This document shows, piece by piece, positions 21,045-35,120 of a DNA stretch of 64,000 nt. The DNA is from Craterostigma plantagineum. Taxonomy: Eukaryota > Streptophyta > Magnoliopsida > Lamiales > Linderniaceae. The translations under genes were made by a program, and so were the position numbers. The stretch's first letter is position 1, and every line of letters starts with the position of its first letter. The notes under the pieces were generated by a model that ran no database searches, was not told the origin of the DNA, and was given only the letters and a program-made list of their open reading frames with translations. Where the stretch lies: assembly GCA_027422505.1 (NCBI GenBank), contig JAPQWV010000126.1, forward strand, positions 372,001 through 436,000, in the 5' to 3' direction.

Positions 21045-21385
21045 TGTTAGGCCGATTTTATCCAACCTTGTACTGAATCAATCGGTTAGTATTACCTGTA
21101 CGATGAATTACGGAAGCAATAAACGAAGTAATACCGATAGACGAATTGTAGAGTTGGAACGAGAGCGCGCGAGTTCTTCAGAAAAGTCGTCAACTCAAAT
21201 ATGATTCAGCAACCCTAAACACTAATGTGTTTAGGGTATTTATACAATGCCCTAATGGGCTATTGGGCCCAATATTACTAATATATCCACAAGTCGGATA
21301 TATTTACAATTAAGTCCTAGGGCGTAATTAAACTACAGAACATAGACTATTGATTAAATGAACGCAATTAAATTAATCTCTAACA
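21045..21385 (-). repeat. 5' LTR of the copia element
   Basis: 341 bp, TG...CA. It is the promoter LTR in element orientation and reads as identical to the LTR at 7620-7960, followed by target copy CGACA at 21,386-21,390. Confidence 0.97.
21237..21244 (-). promoter_or_regulatory. TATA box of the 5' LTR
   Basis: The coding strand reads TATAAATA within GTATAAATACCC, about 145 bp into the LTR. Good match to plant TATA boxes and the likely Pol II promoter core of the element. The same octamer lies at 7812-7819 in the other LTR. Confidence 0.65.
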
Positions 21386-21390
21386 CGACA

Positions 21391-21782
21391 TATATATGCA
21401 TATTTAAAAAATAGAAGAGTTGAGAGAAAATGAAAATTATCAATACTGTCAATTCATAAATTGCATAAGGCCCATTATTCAGAGACTATACACATCATTA
21501 TTTATGTCAACTACAATACAAAATATAATAAGAATATTCTTTGATGATTACATATAATATAAATTATAAGTTCACATACAATGATAAATTACATATAAGA
21601 AAGAAGAATTTCCTGTGTGTTAGTGTTATGTACACGCAACCACAATAAACCCTACATTATTATTTGAACAATCTTCAAATTCCTAACACATTATTGCATG
21701 AACACTATTGATCATGTATAATATAATTATTCCCAGAACTATTAAGAAGCACGCAGTTTTCTTCCATTACTTTCTTGAGGGC
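21391..21782. other. Between retrotransposon and polygalacturonase stop
   Basis: AT-rich flank, probably containing the polygalacturonase 3' UTR. The element inserted about 400 bp beyond that gene's stop codon. Confidence 0.6.
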
Positions 21783-23746
21783 TCAATCACAGCGAGGCGA
21801 GACAGATCCCAAGTACTGCAGATTCGCATTATTGCATGTAGCTTCAGCATTTTCTCCATTGGTCCTTACAAAATTCACATTTTGCAGAACAAGTCCTTGG
21901 CATGGATAACTTTCGCTACAGTCGAAGTCAATTGCAACGTTTGTCGCACTTGTGCCATTAATGTTCTGATACACGACATTCTTCACTTGCACAGCCGAGC
22001 TCTGAAGAAATAAACATATCAAAACTGAATCAAAATATGAAAAAGAAAACAATGATCTTTTTTGAACTATATATATCTTTACCTGCTCTTCGCATGGCTC
22101 TTCTTGATCACAATAACTCTGATCGATGATTATAGGGTTCTTCACATTTTTCATCTCAATGTTCTGAAACTTGATGTTGCTTGCGCTTCCCGATCCTCCC
22201 TTTTATTCACAAGAATAAAATGAGATGACTATCATATGATAAAATAATACTATTGATCGAAGGATCATATTTATTACGATTATCACCTGCCATGTCTTGA
22301 TTCTCACCCCATTTGTAGTCCCAGATAACTTTGCTCCATCAACCACAACATCTGACACATAGTCTTCTGAATTTCCAGCACCTAAGCTTCCGATGCTACA
22401 TAAAAATCAAATCTTTAATACTAATTATTAACTAAATTGAGTTATTGCCTTATGGGTTGAAAGAATTTCCTACCTAATTCCATGGCCAGGCCCGCAATTA
22501 ATACTGTTAGCTTGGACCATCTGTGACCCACCCACGATTGAAATACAGTCGTCGCCTGTGGCTATGGTGCAGCTTTTGATTTCAATGTTTTGGGTGCGAG
22601 TGACGTGGATTCCGTCGGTGTTTGGGCTCATCTCCGGCGAATCAATATCAAGATTCGAAGCTCGAACGTTGGTGCACTTCTCAAATGACACGTGGATCTG
22701 CTGTGCGTTTTGGACCTTCAAGTTCTTTACCGCCAAGTTCGTGCATGAGTAGAAGGTTACAGCCTGCGATAATATGCAATAATAGTAGCGTTTTTTGAAG
22801 TGATCAGCAGAGATATTCACCTATAGAAGAGAATCGGTCTGTAATGAAATGAGGAAATAGGAATACGTACCGTTGGAGCATCCTTGCATGGCTGCGCCAA
22901 TGTGGTAAAAGAAGAAAGAGAAGTATATATCATTAATCAATATATGAAACTGGGAGGGAATGAGTTGCGTGAGTTTATTACATAGATTGATTTATGATTA
23001 CCTTTGATTTATCTACTTTACAAGAATTTTCCCACCATATGTTACCATTACCGTCCACGGTTCCACCGCCTTCAACAGTCAGATTTTGAATGCTGTCGAA
23101 TATAAGCCAATGCCTACCGTCTTCACTGTAGTCCGATTGCTCCTCGGTTGCCATTAATTTCCCAGAAATCTGCCAAGTTTTACGTTAGTTTTCATGTAAT
23201 GATTGCGTGTAATAATTAATTTAGGTAGCTTCATGTTATTACCTGCAACGTTATGTTAGATTTGCATGGTCCTGAAAACCTAATTGGCCTCAGAAGATAG
23301 TAGTTCGAGCTTTGTGGTGCAATGAAACTAACATCAGACGAGGAAGAAGACGAACAAGCTTCGCTCCAAGCGTTCTGAAACGCCTTAGTATCATCTGTAC
23401 TGCCATCGCCTTTAGCTCCATAGGTCACTACATTAACCGTTTTAACTGAATCCTCGGCCAGTGATCTCTTGGAGATTCTTGAATTCATGGATGATGATAC
23501 CTCAGCAGTTCCAAGCTCAGTGATCGAGGAGTTGTTGTAAGGCACATCACCTTCTTCGACAGGGCCAAAGTAGTTCGACGGATGACCATGAACATCATAG
23601 CCCAATTCTTCCTTGATATAACCCTCGGGCAAATGATGATGAAGTTGATGATCTCGGAGGCTTGATGTGCATGGAAACAGTAAACTTGTAAACAATAGAG
23701 CAAAAGAAGACATGTATGCCATGGTATTATGTTTTGAAAGAGCCAT
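21783..23746 (-). CDS. Polygalacturonase (GH28), ADPG1/ADPG2-like
   Basis: Seven exons with GT-AG introns: 23,243-23,746; 23,002-23,169; 22,871-22,891; 22,474-22,763; 22,287-22,395; 22,083-22,199; 21,783-22,001. They join in frame to 475 aa. The protein has a signal peptide (about residues 1-28, from MALSKHNTM), a propeptide-like region and a GH28 beta-helix. Catalytic motifs are complete: SPNTDGIH (about 277-284), GDDC (about 301-304), GHG (about 324-326) and RIK (about 359). It should hydrolyse homogalacturonan in the cell wall. In Arabidopsis, ADPG1 and ADPG2, which act in abscission and dehiscence, sit next to CPK32/CPK14, remorin and GK genes as here, which supports orthology; this rests on memory. 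Exon 3 is a 21-nt microexon encoding seven residues. Confidence 0.95.
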
Positions 23747-25012
23747 ATTTTTTTCCTGGTTTTTTTGTGCGCTAATGATGATAATTATGTAATTAGTTAA
23801 AAGGAAAGAATACGACAATTCTCATGTATGGTTTGCTTATTTATGGACATGAGCGGTATGGGTTTTTAGTTGCTTGTGGTAATAAACCTACGGCTCTTAT
23901 GGTATGGAGATGAATATAATGTTAAAGATACATACGAAAGATGACATTTTTATCAACATGAGAAGCTTCTGACTTCTATGATCGTATATCCATCTCTACT
24001 ACAAAACCTTAATACGATACCAGTTGACAATTTATGATGAGAAAAAACACCCCTGAACGTTCCCTTCACGGAAGATCGATTCATGAACAAAACCCTAATT
24101 CGACACGTGTGAGAACTTGAGATACCCTACTAATCTGCATAAAAACCAATGATGTCACAAGCAACATCTTTATACGAAGAATTTTTGTCCAAGGATTATA
24201 GCATACTAACAATACCGTGTCTATCTTTTCCCCTCCATACATCCTAGCTTCATCATATCATCACATACAATGCATGTAATCATGATCGACGTAACATGTA
24301 AAGATTATCAATTTTATTTCTTTCAACTTACAAACCTATAATTCTTGCCTTTATGACGTTGCGTATAATATGGAATGATTGCTAATTGGGGTGAACTATA
24401 ATATGAGCTTATCCTCGGATTGAAAATATTCTTTCATTAATAGCCAGCCACAAATGAACCCCCAGTTGCACGAATGATACACGCTCCAAATGGTGTCATC
24501 AACCAAGGTTGGGTTTTTAGGATAAAATTTAAGATGCGTATGGTCCGTAAATAGTAAAAAGAAAACCCAGAACTTGTCTTAGTTGTCTACGTACGTTCAA
24601 AGTAAACATTATAAGTGTCTTAGGATGAATTTGCCTTCTCATTTGATTACTTGATCAAGATTTCAAGATGCCTATACTATATATACTAAATTTCTTAAAA
24701 ATATAATTTACTTGTAAGAATCTTCTTTCGCTGCCTTATGGCATTTGCTATCAGACCATTATTTGGTTCGCATTACTATTTTCCGCTTTTCTGGACTTGC
24801 ACCGAACAAAAAAAAAAAAGAGATACCTAAATTGGATTACTCTCAAAGCACCTTAATTATAACATACAATCCGATGATATATTCCAAATTAGCAGCACAT
24901 TTTTAATTTTAAATTGAATAATTTCTTTGTTATATACATCATACATGTATGCATCCCTTCCATAGATAGCATCAAGCATAGAGTAAACTTTATAAATTCG
25001 ATCAAATTAAAA
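23747..25012. other. Shared upstream region, polygalacturonase and protease genes
   Basis: About 1.27 kb between divergently transcribed genes. CATAAATAAG on the minus strand near 23,840-23,850 could be the polygalacturonase TATA box. A T/A-rich stretch with TATATACATC near 24,930 precedes the protease. No ORF of interest. Confidence 0.45.
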
Positions 25013-26288
25013 ATGGCGCTCTCGCTAGCATTATTAAAGCTCATCGTCACAGTTATTACATTGTGGTGCAATATATCTCCGACGACCGAAGCCCGACTAC
25101 TCGTTTCCGACCGAACACCGTCCATGCTCGAAAGGCACGAGAAATGGATGTCCGAATACGGTCGAGAATACAAAGACGAGCAAGAAAAAGCTCTTCGTTT
25201 CAAAATCTTCTGCGAAAACGTAGAGTTCATCGAAACGTTCAATGAAGAATCCGGCAGGCCTTACGAGCTCGGTCTCAATGCGTTCGCCGATACGACTCCC
25301 GACGAGTTTAGGGCTTCTAGGCTCGGGCTCAAGGTTAAGACTAAATCGCCCTCAGGCGGTATTAGTCGAAGAACGTCGTCGTTTAAGTACGAAAATGTGA
25401 CCGACGTGCCTATCAGTATGGACTGGAGGGAGAGAGGTGCCGTTACTCCAATCAAAGACCAAGGGAAGTGCGGTACGTTAGCAAGGTTTTTTGGGGCTTG
25501 ATTTGATTTTTCCCGTCCGTTAAGGGACGACTCTTTCAGAACACCCAACTTAACTGATTTTCAATTTCAACACGTACGAACCAAATGTCGAATTTCAACA
25601 AAAGATTAAGTTTTCTCGAGTTTTACGTTCTTAAATTGCTTCAATTTTTAAAAGTGAAGTGTCCTCAAAGTGGGTGCTATTCGCGGATCTGTTAACAGGA
25701 AGCTGCTGGGCGTTCTCGGCCATAGCAGCCACAGAAGGCATCAATCAGATCGCGAAGAAGAAGCTTACCTCCCTCTCCGAGCAAGAACTCGTCGACTGCG
25801 ACCGAACGAACCGAGACAACGGATGCTACGGAGGATACATGGAAGACGCCTTCGCCTTCATAATCGACAACAAAGGGATCGCCTCGGAATCCAACTACCC
25901 CTACACCGCCAAGGAAGGAAAATGCAACAAAACAAAAGAAGAATCTCCCCCATCGGCCGTCATTTCCCGCTACGAAAGCGTGCCCTCGAAGAGCGAGCCC
26001 GACCTGCTGAAGGCGGCGGCCAACCAACCCGTCTCGGTCTCGATCGAAGCCATCGGGATGATGTTCTACAAGGGCGGGATTTTCGACGGGCCGTGCGGGA
26101 CCAACCTCGACCACGGCATGGCCGTCGTGGGGTACGGGGAGTCGGAGAACGGGACGAAGTATTGGCTGGTTAAGAACTCGTGGGGGACTGACTGGGGCGA
26201 GGAAGGCTACGCGAGGATGGAGAGGGACATCGTGAGCGAAAAAGGGCTTTGTGGGATCGCCATGGATTCTTCGTATCCGATCGCTTGA
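25013..26288 (+). CDS. Papain-like cysteine protease, SAG12 type
   Basis: Two exons, 25,013-25,472 and 25,699-26,288, join within the active-site Gly codon to give 349 aa. The start at 25,013 begins a signal peptide of about 27 residues. The I29 prodomain carries an ERFNIN-like helix ([11 protein letters not shown]...[11 protein letters not shown]). The mature enzyme begins near [17 protein letters not shown]. Catalytic residues are Cys156 (CGSCWAF), His292 (LDHG) and Asn313 (KNSWG), with the oxyanion Gln in KDQG. There is no C-terminal KDEL or granulin domain, so it is a vacuolar/apoplastic SAG12-like C1A protease by family knowledge. Its stop faces the CDPK stop at a distance of only 109 bp. 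Confidence 0.93.
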
Positions 26289-26397
26289 CTATGAACAACT
26301 TTTACGACGTCCTTAATTCGTGTTACCTTTCCGACAATCGAAAACACGCCAAGGAAAGAAAAAAGAATGAAAAACTTGGCTATCTATCGACGTTTGG

Positions 26398-28576
<2,179 letters not shown>

Positions 28577-30573
28577 TTCAGATCGTCGTTGGCTTTCACT
28601 GTTTCAGCAAAAGGGCTTTCGTTTTTTCCAGCAAACGAGGACAGATCGATAGCAGAAGAAGGTCACTCACTGTAAAAAGGTACGATCTTTATGATTATCG
28701 ACACACACCGAAGAGAGACGTCAACGCTTCTTCAGCTTCAAGACCAAGAAAGCTCACAGACCAACTAGAGGAACTTCAGATCTTCTTGGAAGAACAAAGA
28801 ATGTGATGTGAGGGCGATGAGAAAGAGAAGGAAATGGAGAAAAACAAATCAAAATGAAGCTCGAAAGCTGAAGAGACGCAAGGCCTGAAACGGTTTAGGT
28901 ATTGAATGAATTTTTCAAGTCAAGAATGGGGAATTGAAGACATCATCGCATTTATAAGGATGCGAGTGGTTGTAAGAAAGTCCGACCCAGCACGCAGCTC
29001 ATTGTGACTTTCCTCTTGCAACATATTTTCACTGCAAAACCCAATTGGTCCGAAAAATACGTGTTTTTTTAGACTAATCAATTTCTTTGTGTCTCTGAAT
29101 ATTTCTTAGTTGTTCCAACCACCCTTATGACCATATAATGAATTAAAAATACGTTTGAGCTCCATTGTTAGGCAGTGATCACGTTTACATTGTTTTTTTT
29201 GGTGCAAAGATCGATCTTTTTATATATAGTTTTCTTTCTAGGCTTCGAAGGTTTGACTTGTCGACTAGATCAGGTCTCATATTTTACTTGAAAGCTTCTG
29301 CTAAGTTCAAGAATACTAGTAGTACCCTGTAATAATCTCCGTATGTTAATTAATTTTTTTTGTGGAAAAATAAAATTAGAAATTGAAGCACGGATCTCTC
29401 ATGAAAATGGCGATGTAGTAGTGCCCGTGCTCCATTATATATAAAGTGCTCTTCTAGAATCCCACGTTCTGTATTTTTTTTATTATTCCACTATAATACT
29501 ATGGTCATCTCTCTATTGTTACAAGGCTGTATTGAGTATAGGGAAGGAAATAAACTTCTTTACGAAATTTAGAAAACAAATAAATTATAAATAGTAGCCG
29601 TCTCTTCTTTAACGGTCATAGTTTGTAATAAGACGGTCAAACTCGGCGATGATTTCGAATTATGAATTATTTCAACTTTGACTTCTAATTATACTAACTC
29701 GACATTGAAATATTACATATGCGCAGCACGCTTGAGTCCACGGCTACAAAAGTTGACCAAACAAGGAAACGATGAAATATGAAATATTCCAATTTTAACT
29801 ATAGCAATTGTTGGGCTATTGGAGCAAATGTTTCGGCCTGGAGATGTATAAGCCCAACTATTTCGGGCTTTCACCTTACTAAATTCATCACCTGTTTATC
29901 AAAATTTATTAAATATTGGTGAATATGTCACTTTCATTCCATTAAAAAGAAGGGACACATCTTTTGGGGCTTGGGGCCTGAATCTTAAAAGGAAATATAG
30001 TTATCTTCTCTATCCTTTTAACTAAAGAAAAAAGAATCTAATAATCAATAGTGCTTGGAATAAAGTACCTAAGTTTCCTTGAGACGTGGGCGATTTGCCA
30101 TTCAACTGTGACCGTACACGTGTCCCTCAAATACACATATTATTGCGAACCACTCATAACTTGCCACGTTTCATATGACCACGACGATGATAACCATCCA
30201 TTTGCCCATTGTGCGGAGTTTTATCTATCATTTTCTTCGTTTAGTTTACTGTCTGTAATTTAACATAGTGATTAAGAATTAATTATTAACATTCATGATA
30301 ATGTCAAGCCTAGAACATGCTTTCTTCTAACCGTCCGTCCGTTAAACGCATGCATGTCAATTTTCAATTGAATTGTGTCCCATTTACCTTCTTCACTCAA
30401 TCGCTTTGATTAATCAATCAATTAACAAAGACGATTATTATGCAAATGATTAAGACAGTCATTAACACCTTTCCTCTTTCTGCTTCTTACCACCACCGTC
30501 TTCATACTCAACAAAATTTGTATCAATGTTAAGGAAACACACAAACTGAAATAACTTGTCGTTAGCGAGAAAG
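28577..30573. other. CDPK 5' region and intergenic DNA
   Basis: 28,577 to about 28,960 is probably the CDPK 5' UTR and promoter. The rest, to the remorin start, is AT-rich with no supported gene; a 70-codon ORF at 30,051-30,263 has no features. Confidence 0.5.
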
Positions 30574-31588
30574 ATGTCCAGAGATGATCGAGCTTTGGTC
30601 CTACTAAGCAGCAGCACGAGCCAAGAATTTGAAGATCACGGCCGTCATGAAGACGCCGCCGGCGACGGCAACGACGGGTCTCCTTACACCAGGGACGTCC
30701 ACGCCCTGACGCCGCCGCGAGTCCCTCGCGGGCCGCCGCCTTGGGAAGCGAGGAGCAGCAACTCGTCGTCCTCGCTCTCCATGGGCTCGTCGTCGTCGGA
30801 GAATTTCACGACCATGAGCAGGGAGTTCAGTGCTCTTGTCCTAGCGGGGACCAGCCTGGGCGGTAGTACGGCGGAGCAACGGCGGCAGGAGGAGATTCAT
30901 CGTAGCCACAGCAACGCCCTTAGCAGGATAAGAGAGGAGGACAACATATCGCAGGAAGAGACCAATCCCCTGGCGATTGTGCCCGATAATAATCCCAGCT
31001 TTCACAGCTACCCTTCGAGGTCCGACGGCGGGGGCGATCGCCGCCGAGATGGGTCGTCGAACGTCGGCCAACAAGTGTCGGTGCTGAGCGTGAAGAAGGA
31101 GGAGGTAGAGAGTAAGATCAGTGCCTGGGAGAATGCGAAGGTTTCCAAGATTAATAATAGGTTCAAGCGCGAGGATGCGGTGATCAACGGCTGGGAGAGT
31201 GAGCAGATTGAGAAGGCTAATTCTCAGATGAAGAAAGTCGAGGTAATGAGACTGAGTGATGATGAGTTTCTGACGAATCAAACTCTTCTTTCTGCTGTTC
31301 TTAGTTATCTTAAGTTACTCTGTTTCTGTTGACCATGAAACATAGAGCGTAGTCGAAGAACAGTGACTCGAAATCTTACTTTTTCAAATGGTGCAGAGAA
31401 AGCTGGAGGAGAAGAGAGCGAAAGCCCTGGAGAAAATGGAAAACGACATTGCAAAAGCTCGAAGAAAAGCAGAGGAGAGAAGGGCTACGGCTGAGGCGAA
31501 GAGGGGTACGAAGGTAGCCAAGATTCTTGAAATATCCAACCTAATGAAAGCAGTTGGCCGAGCACCGGTTAAACGCTCTTTTTTCTGA
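30574..31588 (+). CDS. Remorin, group 4-like
   Basis: Two exons, 30,574-31,242 and 31,397-31,588 (phase 0), give 286 aa. The N-terminal ~175 residues are polar and Ser/Pro/Gly-rich, including PPRVPRGPPPWEAR, and are probably disordered. The C-terminal remorin domain (about 175-280) begins near SKISAWENAKVSKI and runs as a Lys/Glu/Ala-rich coiled coil to GRAPVKRSFF. Remorins organise plasma-membrane nanodomains and bind from the cytosolic side through the C-terminus. In Arabidopsis, group 4 remorins lie between CPK32/CPK14 and guanylate kinase genes, the same order as here, so a REM4 assignment is likely. The start is the first ATG in frame; a longer open frame begins with a non-ATG codon. Confidence 0.93.
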
Positions 31589-32651
31589 AAGGATAACGAG
31601 AGAGTATGCCGAGGTTAAACAAACCACTTTATGCAATATGTATATATTATTTTCGTTTGTAATAAACATGAAGCCAGCTTATGATGAAGGTTGTCAAGTC
31701 CATCGAGGGCTCAAGTGTTCCCTTTAGCTTCTTTGATGTGCGATACAGAAACAGAGTAGGACATCTCTTGCTTGGTCTTCTTTTGAAGAAGGCCAAAGAA
31801 AAAGGAAAGAAAAAAAGAAGGCCCTCAATATGGACAAATGGAATCTTGGAAGTTTTCTTGTACTCAATTGCGTGTCAACTATGGATGTGCAGATTTCGAC
31901 GACCATGAATAGCAAGTAAAATCTCATGGATTTGAAACGAAGTTGCCTGACAAAAACGAATCGAGCTACTTGCCGACAGAAAAAGATTTAAAATATATAT
32001 ATAAAAAGAGAGAGGCCTGGTCTAGAAGAAACGAATATAATGCTAAAAATAGCAACAAGGCACAAAAATACAGGCACCGTATTAACTAAATAACGACAAA
32101 CTTGACCTTGAATCCTAGGAGGCGCAGCCTCCCATAGCTTTTGCATTCTAAATTCTGAGTTTCCCTTTTCTTTTTGCGGATCATTTTTCTTGGGGTGCAT
32201 CGCACTTGCTCAAGGGGAACAAAAAAAAAAGAATCAGGTGAAACACCCTCGTCGTCTCTGTATTCCCTCTTATACTGGGTTATTTTTCTCTCTATGATAT
32301 ATATTCGTTGATCCATCGGATGGTTGTTGGAATTAGGTTACTTCCTTTTTTTCGCGAAATTTCTGCTAAAATTTTGCCCATGTCGTGGGCTACTGTATGA
32401 GCTGAATCCGTCTGTTTTACAAAAAAGAACGTGTTTTTGTTCTTCCAGCTGGGTGAGTTTTGATGGGTTTTTCTTCCCATTAGATCTTATGGTGCAAATT
32501 TGATCCAATTCTGTATATTGCACTGAACGACTTCTCTTATGATTAGCAATATCTGAGCTAATGTTTGGATATGGTGGTTTTATCATGGTCTCTTATATCT
32601 TGTTTTGCTTCTTTTACAGGCTCAATCGTTGCTGGTGGTTCTCTGCTTTCT
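31589..32651. other. Remorin 3' region and guanylate kinase 5' UTR
   Basis: Contains the remorin 3' UTR, short spurious ORFs and the leader of the next gene. TTTTACAG followed by GCTCAATCG near 32,612-32,620 looks like a splice acceptor, so the guanylate kinase 5' UTR probably has its own intron. Confidence 0.5.
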
Positions 32652-34702
32652 ATGGTAAGCTGATACCATGAGCTTTTCGTCGAAAATGGTGGACAAATTT
32701 TAATGCCATTAATGTTATCAGGGGACTGAATTTCTTTTATCCTTGTTTGTGCTATAATCAGGGTGAAGCTCCTCCTGCCTTTGTTGTCGATGATCTCCTC
32801 GGTGAATTAACCAATGGCTCCCATCTGAAGCCTAAGGTCTACGAAACAATAGTCAATGTTGGAACCAATCGAACGGTAGCTCTCTTGTTCTTGCAAAGAA
32901 ATGAGAAGTTTATGATCTGTATCTGTACTACTGGTGAAAAATGTATGTTTTACGATATAAACGAATATCCCACTTTTCACTCGATGCAGTATGTACTTAG
33001 CTCAGTGGAGGAATCATCTGTAGCAGAACTTGCAATTCGAATCTTCGATAAATCTGCCGGCGAATGGTATGTTTCAAACGTTACAGCTCTTTTTTATAAA
33101 CCTGCTACAGTTTCCATTCACTCAACTACTCTCAAACCGTATTCGTTAGGGCTATCCCAACAGTCTTGGGGACAAAACCCAAGCCATCGAAGAGCTTCTC
33201 TGCTGTAACTCTTGATGAAGATCGAATCTTGATCATCACTGGCGGCACAAACGCCGAGGACAGCTTTTGGTTTCTTGAGGTCTGCATTATTTGCAGCTCA
33301 TCGCAGGCCAATATACGTAACGACATTCGTTGATTGTTCAGGCAAAGATTATCTCTAATTCGTTGCGTCTTCTCAGGTGAACACTCCATTCGTTCTTCAT
33401 CAGAAGGCAAGGTTGGGAAGAGAAGTGGTTGCATGGAGTAAAGCCGAAATAGGCGAAGCAGAGAAGCCCATTGTAATCAGCGGTCCTTCGGGCGTTGGTA
33501 AGGGCACGCTGATCTCCAAATTAATGGAGGAATATCCTTCCACTTTTGGGTTTTCGGTGAGCCACACGACTCGAGCTCCGAGGAAGAACGAATGCAACGG
33601 CGTGCACTATCACTTCGCCGAGCGTGGGGTCATGGAGAAGGACATAGAGGAAGGAAAGTTCCTCGAGTTTGCTTCCGTCCATGGAAATCTTTATGGAACG
33701 AGCGTCGAAGCTGTCGATGCAGTTGCAGACAAAGGAAAGGTAAAGTGCCCATTCTCGCGTAAACTGAGTATCTAAGACATGAACTTGACTGTGGCTTTTC
33801 TTTTTTATGTAGAGATGCATCCTTGACATTGATGTTCAAGGGGCAAGATCGGTGAGGAACAGTTCCCTCGAAGCTGTGTTTATCTTTGTGTGTCCTCCCT
33901 CGTTTGATGAGCTTGAGAAACGCCTTCGTGCGAGGTGGGCTTCTTGGCTCGATTTTATTATCAAACTGTATCATTTTTTCCTTGCTCTTTAAATTATGTG
34001 TGTATATGTATGCGTGCAAATGTTTGTACAGGGGAACTGAAACAGAGGAACAGATCCAAAAGAGGCTCCGAAATGCCAAGTCAGAGCTAGAACAGGGGAA
34101 GTCGCCTGGCCTTTTCGACCACATCTTGGTCAACGACGACCTTGAGGCGTGCTACGAAAAGCTCAAAGTGATCATATTTTCCTGCATTTTTTACATCTCC
34201 TTGTTGCTGATATGTGTCTATGCTCTCTGCTTGATACTGAAGTGAGATTTTGTTACTTCTCCTAGAAACTCCTGGGCCTAACTGATGCTGTCAAGAATGC
34301 ACCGAAATCAGGTTGGTTTGGTCTCTTAATAAGCTATATATTCTTCTCCTTCGCTTTAGATGAAAATTGTTACCTGATAAAAATCCAGGTTTAGATTCGG
34401 TTTGCATACCTCTTGAGCCCACCGTATCTAAAATCGGTGCGAAGATCCATATAGAAAACGGCGTGACAGAGAAAGGAGATGCAGTTTCCAACATGTATGC
34501 TATACTTGCTATTACAGTTCTCAGGCGATATAATGTTACATTTTCTGCAAACATATGAACCATCTCTGCTTATTTTTTTTGTAGCTTCGTTCTTGATTTA
34601 GCTTCGAGCAAAGGCGGAGCGCCTGGCCGAACAAGGGGTCTCAAACTTTACGCGACAGAACCATCGAGCAATGGCAGAACTTCAGACCACAAGCCCAGCT
34701 AA
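32652..34702 (+). CDS. Guanylate kinase (GK-1/GK-2 type)
   Basis: Ten coding exons: 32,652-32,654; 32,762-32,875; 32,990-33,066; 33,150-33,279; 33,377-33,739; 33,813-33,934; 34,032-34,167; 34,266-34,311; 34,389-34,494; 34,585-34,702. Phases are consistent throughout and give 404 aa. It makes GDP/dGDP from GMP/dGMP and ATP. The plant-type N-terminal extension ([16 protein letters not shown], a kelch-like stretch with FDKSAGEW) precedes the kinase. Key motifs are the P-loop [10 protein letters not shown] (about 143-152), [10 protein letters not shown] for GMP binding, [19 protein letters not shown] and DIDVQGA. The tail after KLLGL is poorly conserved. The initiator ATG ends exon 1 exactly at the donor (ATG|GTAAGC). 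Arabidopsis GK genes sit next to a group 4 remorin, as here. Likely cytosolic/nuclear. Confidence 0.94.
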
Positions 34703-35120
34703 CACAATCACAAAGATCGTATCAGTCGACGACGTTTTTCCTCTGCAAGACTATTTTTTCTTTCAAAAATTTTTCTTAAGCATTTTCTGTCATTTGAGCA
34801 GCATTTGAAATTTGCAGACTAAATGATAATGAGGGGGAGAGCTATGATTCAATTGGATTTCGGCAGTTAACTCGTAGATGAAAACTTTAGATTGCTATCC
34901 CAGTGATGGAAACACATACTGATTGATTGTTTTCTTTCCGAAGCATTAATGATCGACGAAGAGGGCCGATTCATAGATTGCAAGATCATTACATGTAATA
35001 AGGACAAGTTTTCACATCATTCCTTTACAGGGTAGTTTCTTCACAAACTATTCACAGAGACATACCCATTGTAGAAGTAGAGGGATAAAGCACACATTTT
35101 TTCCCAGGATTTTGCCGTGC
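34703..35120. other. Convergent 3' ends of GK and NF-YA
   Basis: 418 bp between two stop codons that face each other, so it must hold both 3' UTRs. I looked for a miR169-complementary site in the NF-YA 3' region and saw none. Confidence 0.6.

Larger units (their letters stand above)
7620..21385 (-). mobile_element. Complete Ty1/copia LTR retrotransposon, Sirevirus-like, with third ORF
   Basis: 13,766 bp, transcribed right to left. Two 341-bp LTRs begin TGTTAGGCCG and end CTCTAACA on the plus strand and read as identical by eye. A 5-bp duplication CGACA flanks the element (7615-7619 and 21386-21390). In element orientation the order is 5' LTR, iMet primer-binding site, 1.5-kb leader, gag, pol (protease, integrase, RT, RNase H), 1.8-kb spacer, ORF3, polypurine tract, 3' LTR. 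Integrase before RT makes it Ty1/copia. The large zinc-knuckle coiled-coil Gag, extra ORF after pol and repeated AGGGGGAG tracts point to the Sirevirus (SIRE/Maximus) group, although 341-bp LTRs are short for it. All three ORFs are open and motifs are intact, so it looks young and potentially autonomous. Confidence 0.96.

Noticed and set aside
25670..26173. 167-codon alternative-frame ORF in the cysteine protease exon 2
   Set aside because: Arg-rich shadow of a GC-rich exon; the real frame has all catalytic motifs.
34703..35120. miR169 site in the NF-YA 3' UTR
   Set aside because: Searched by eye for a match to the miR169 sequence on the plus strand and saw none.
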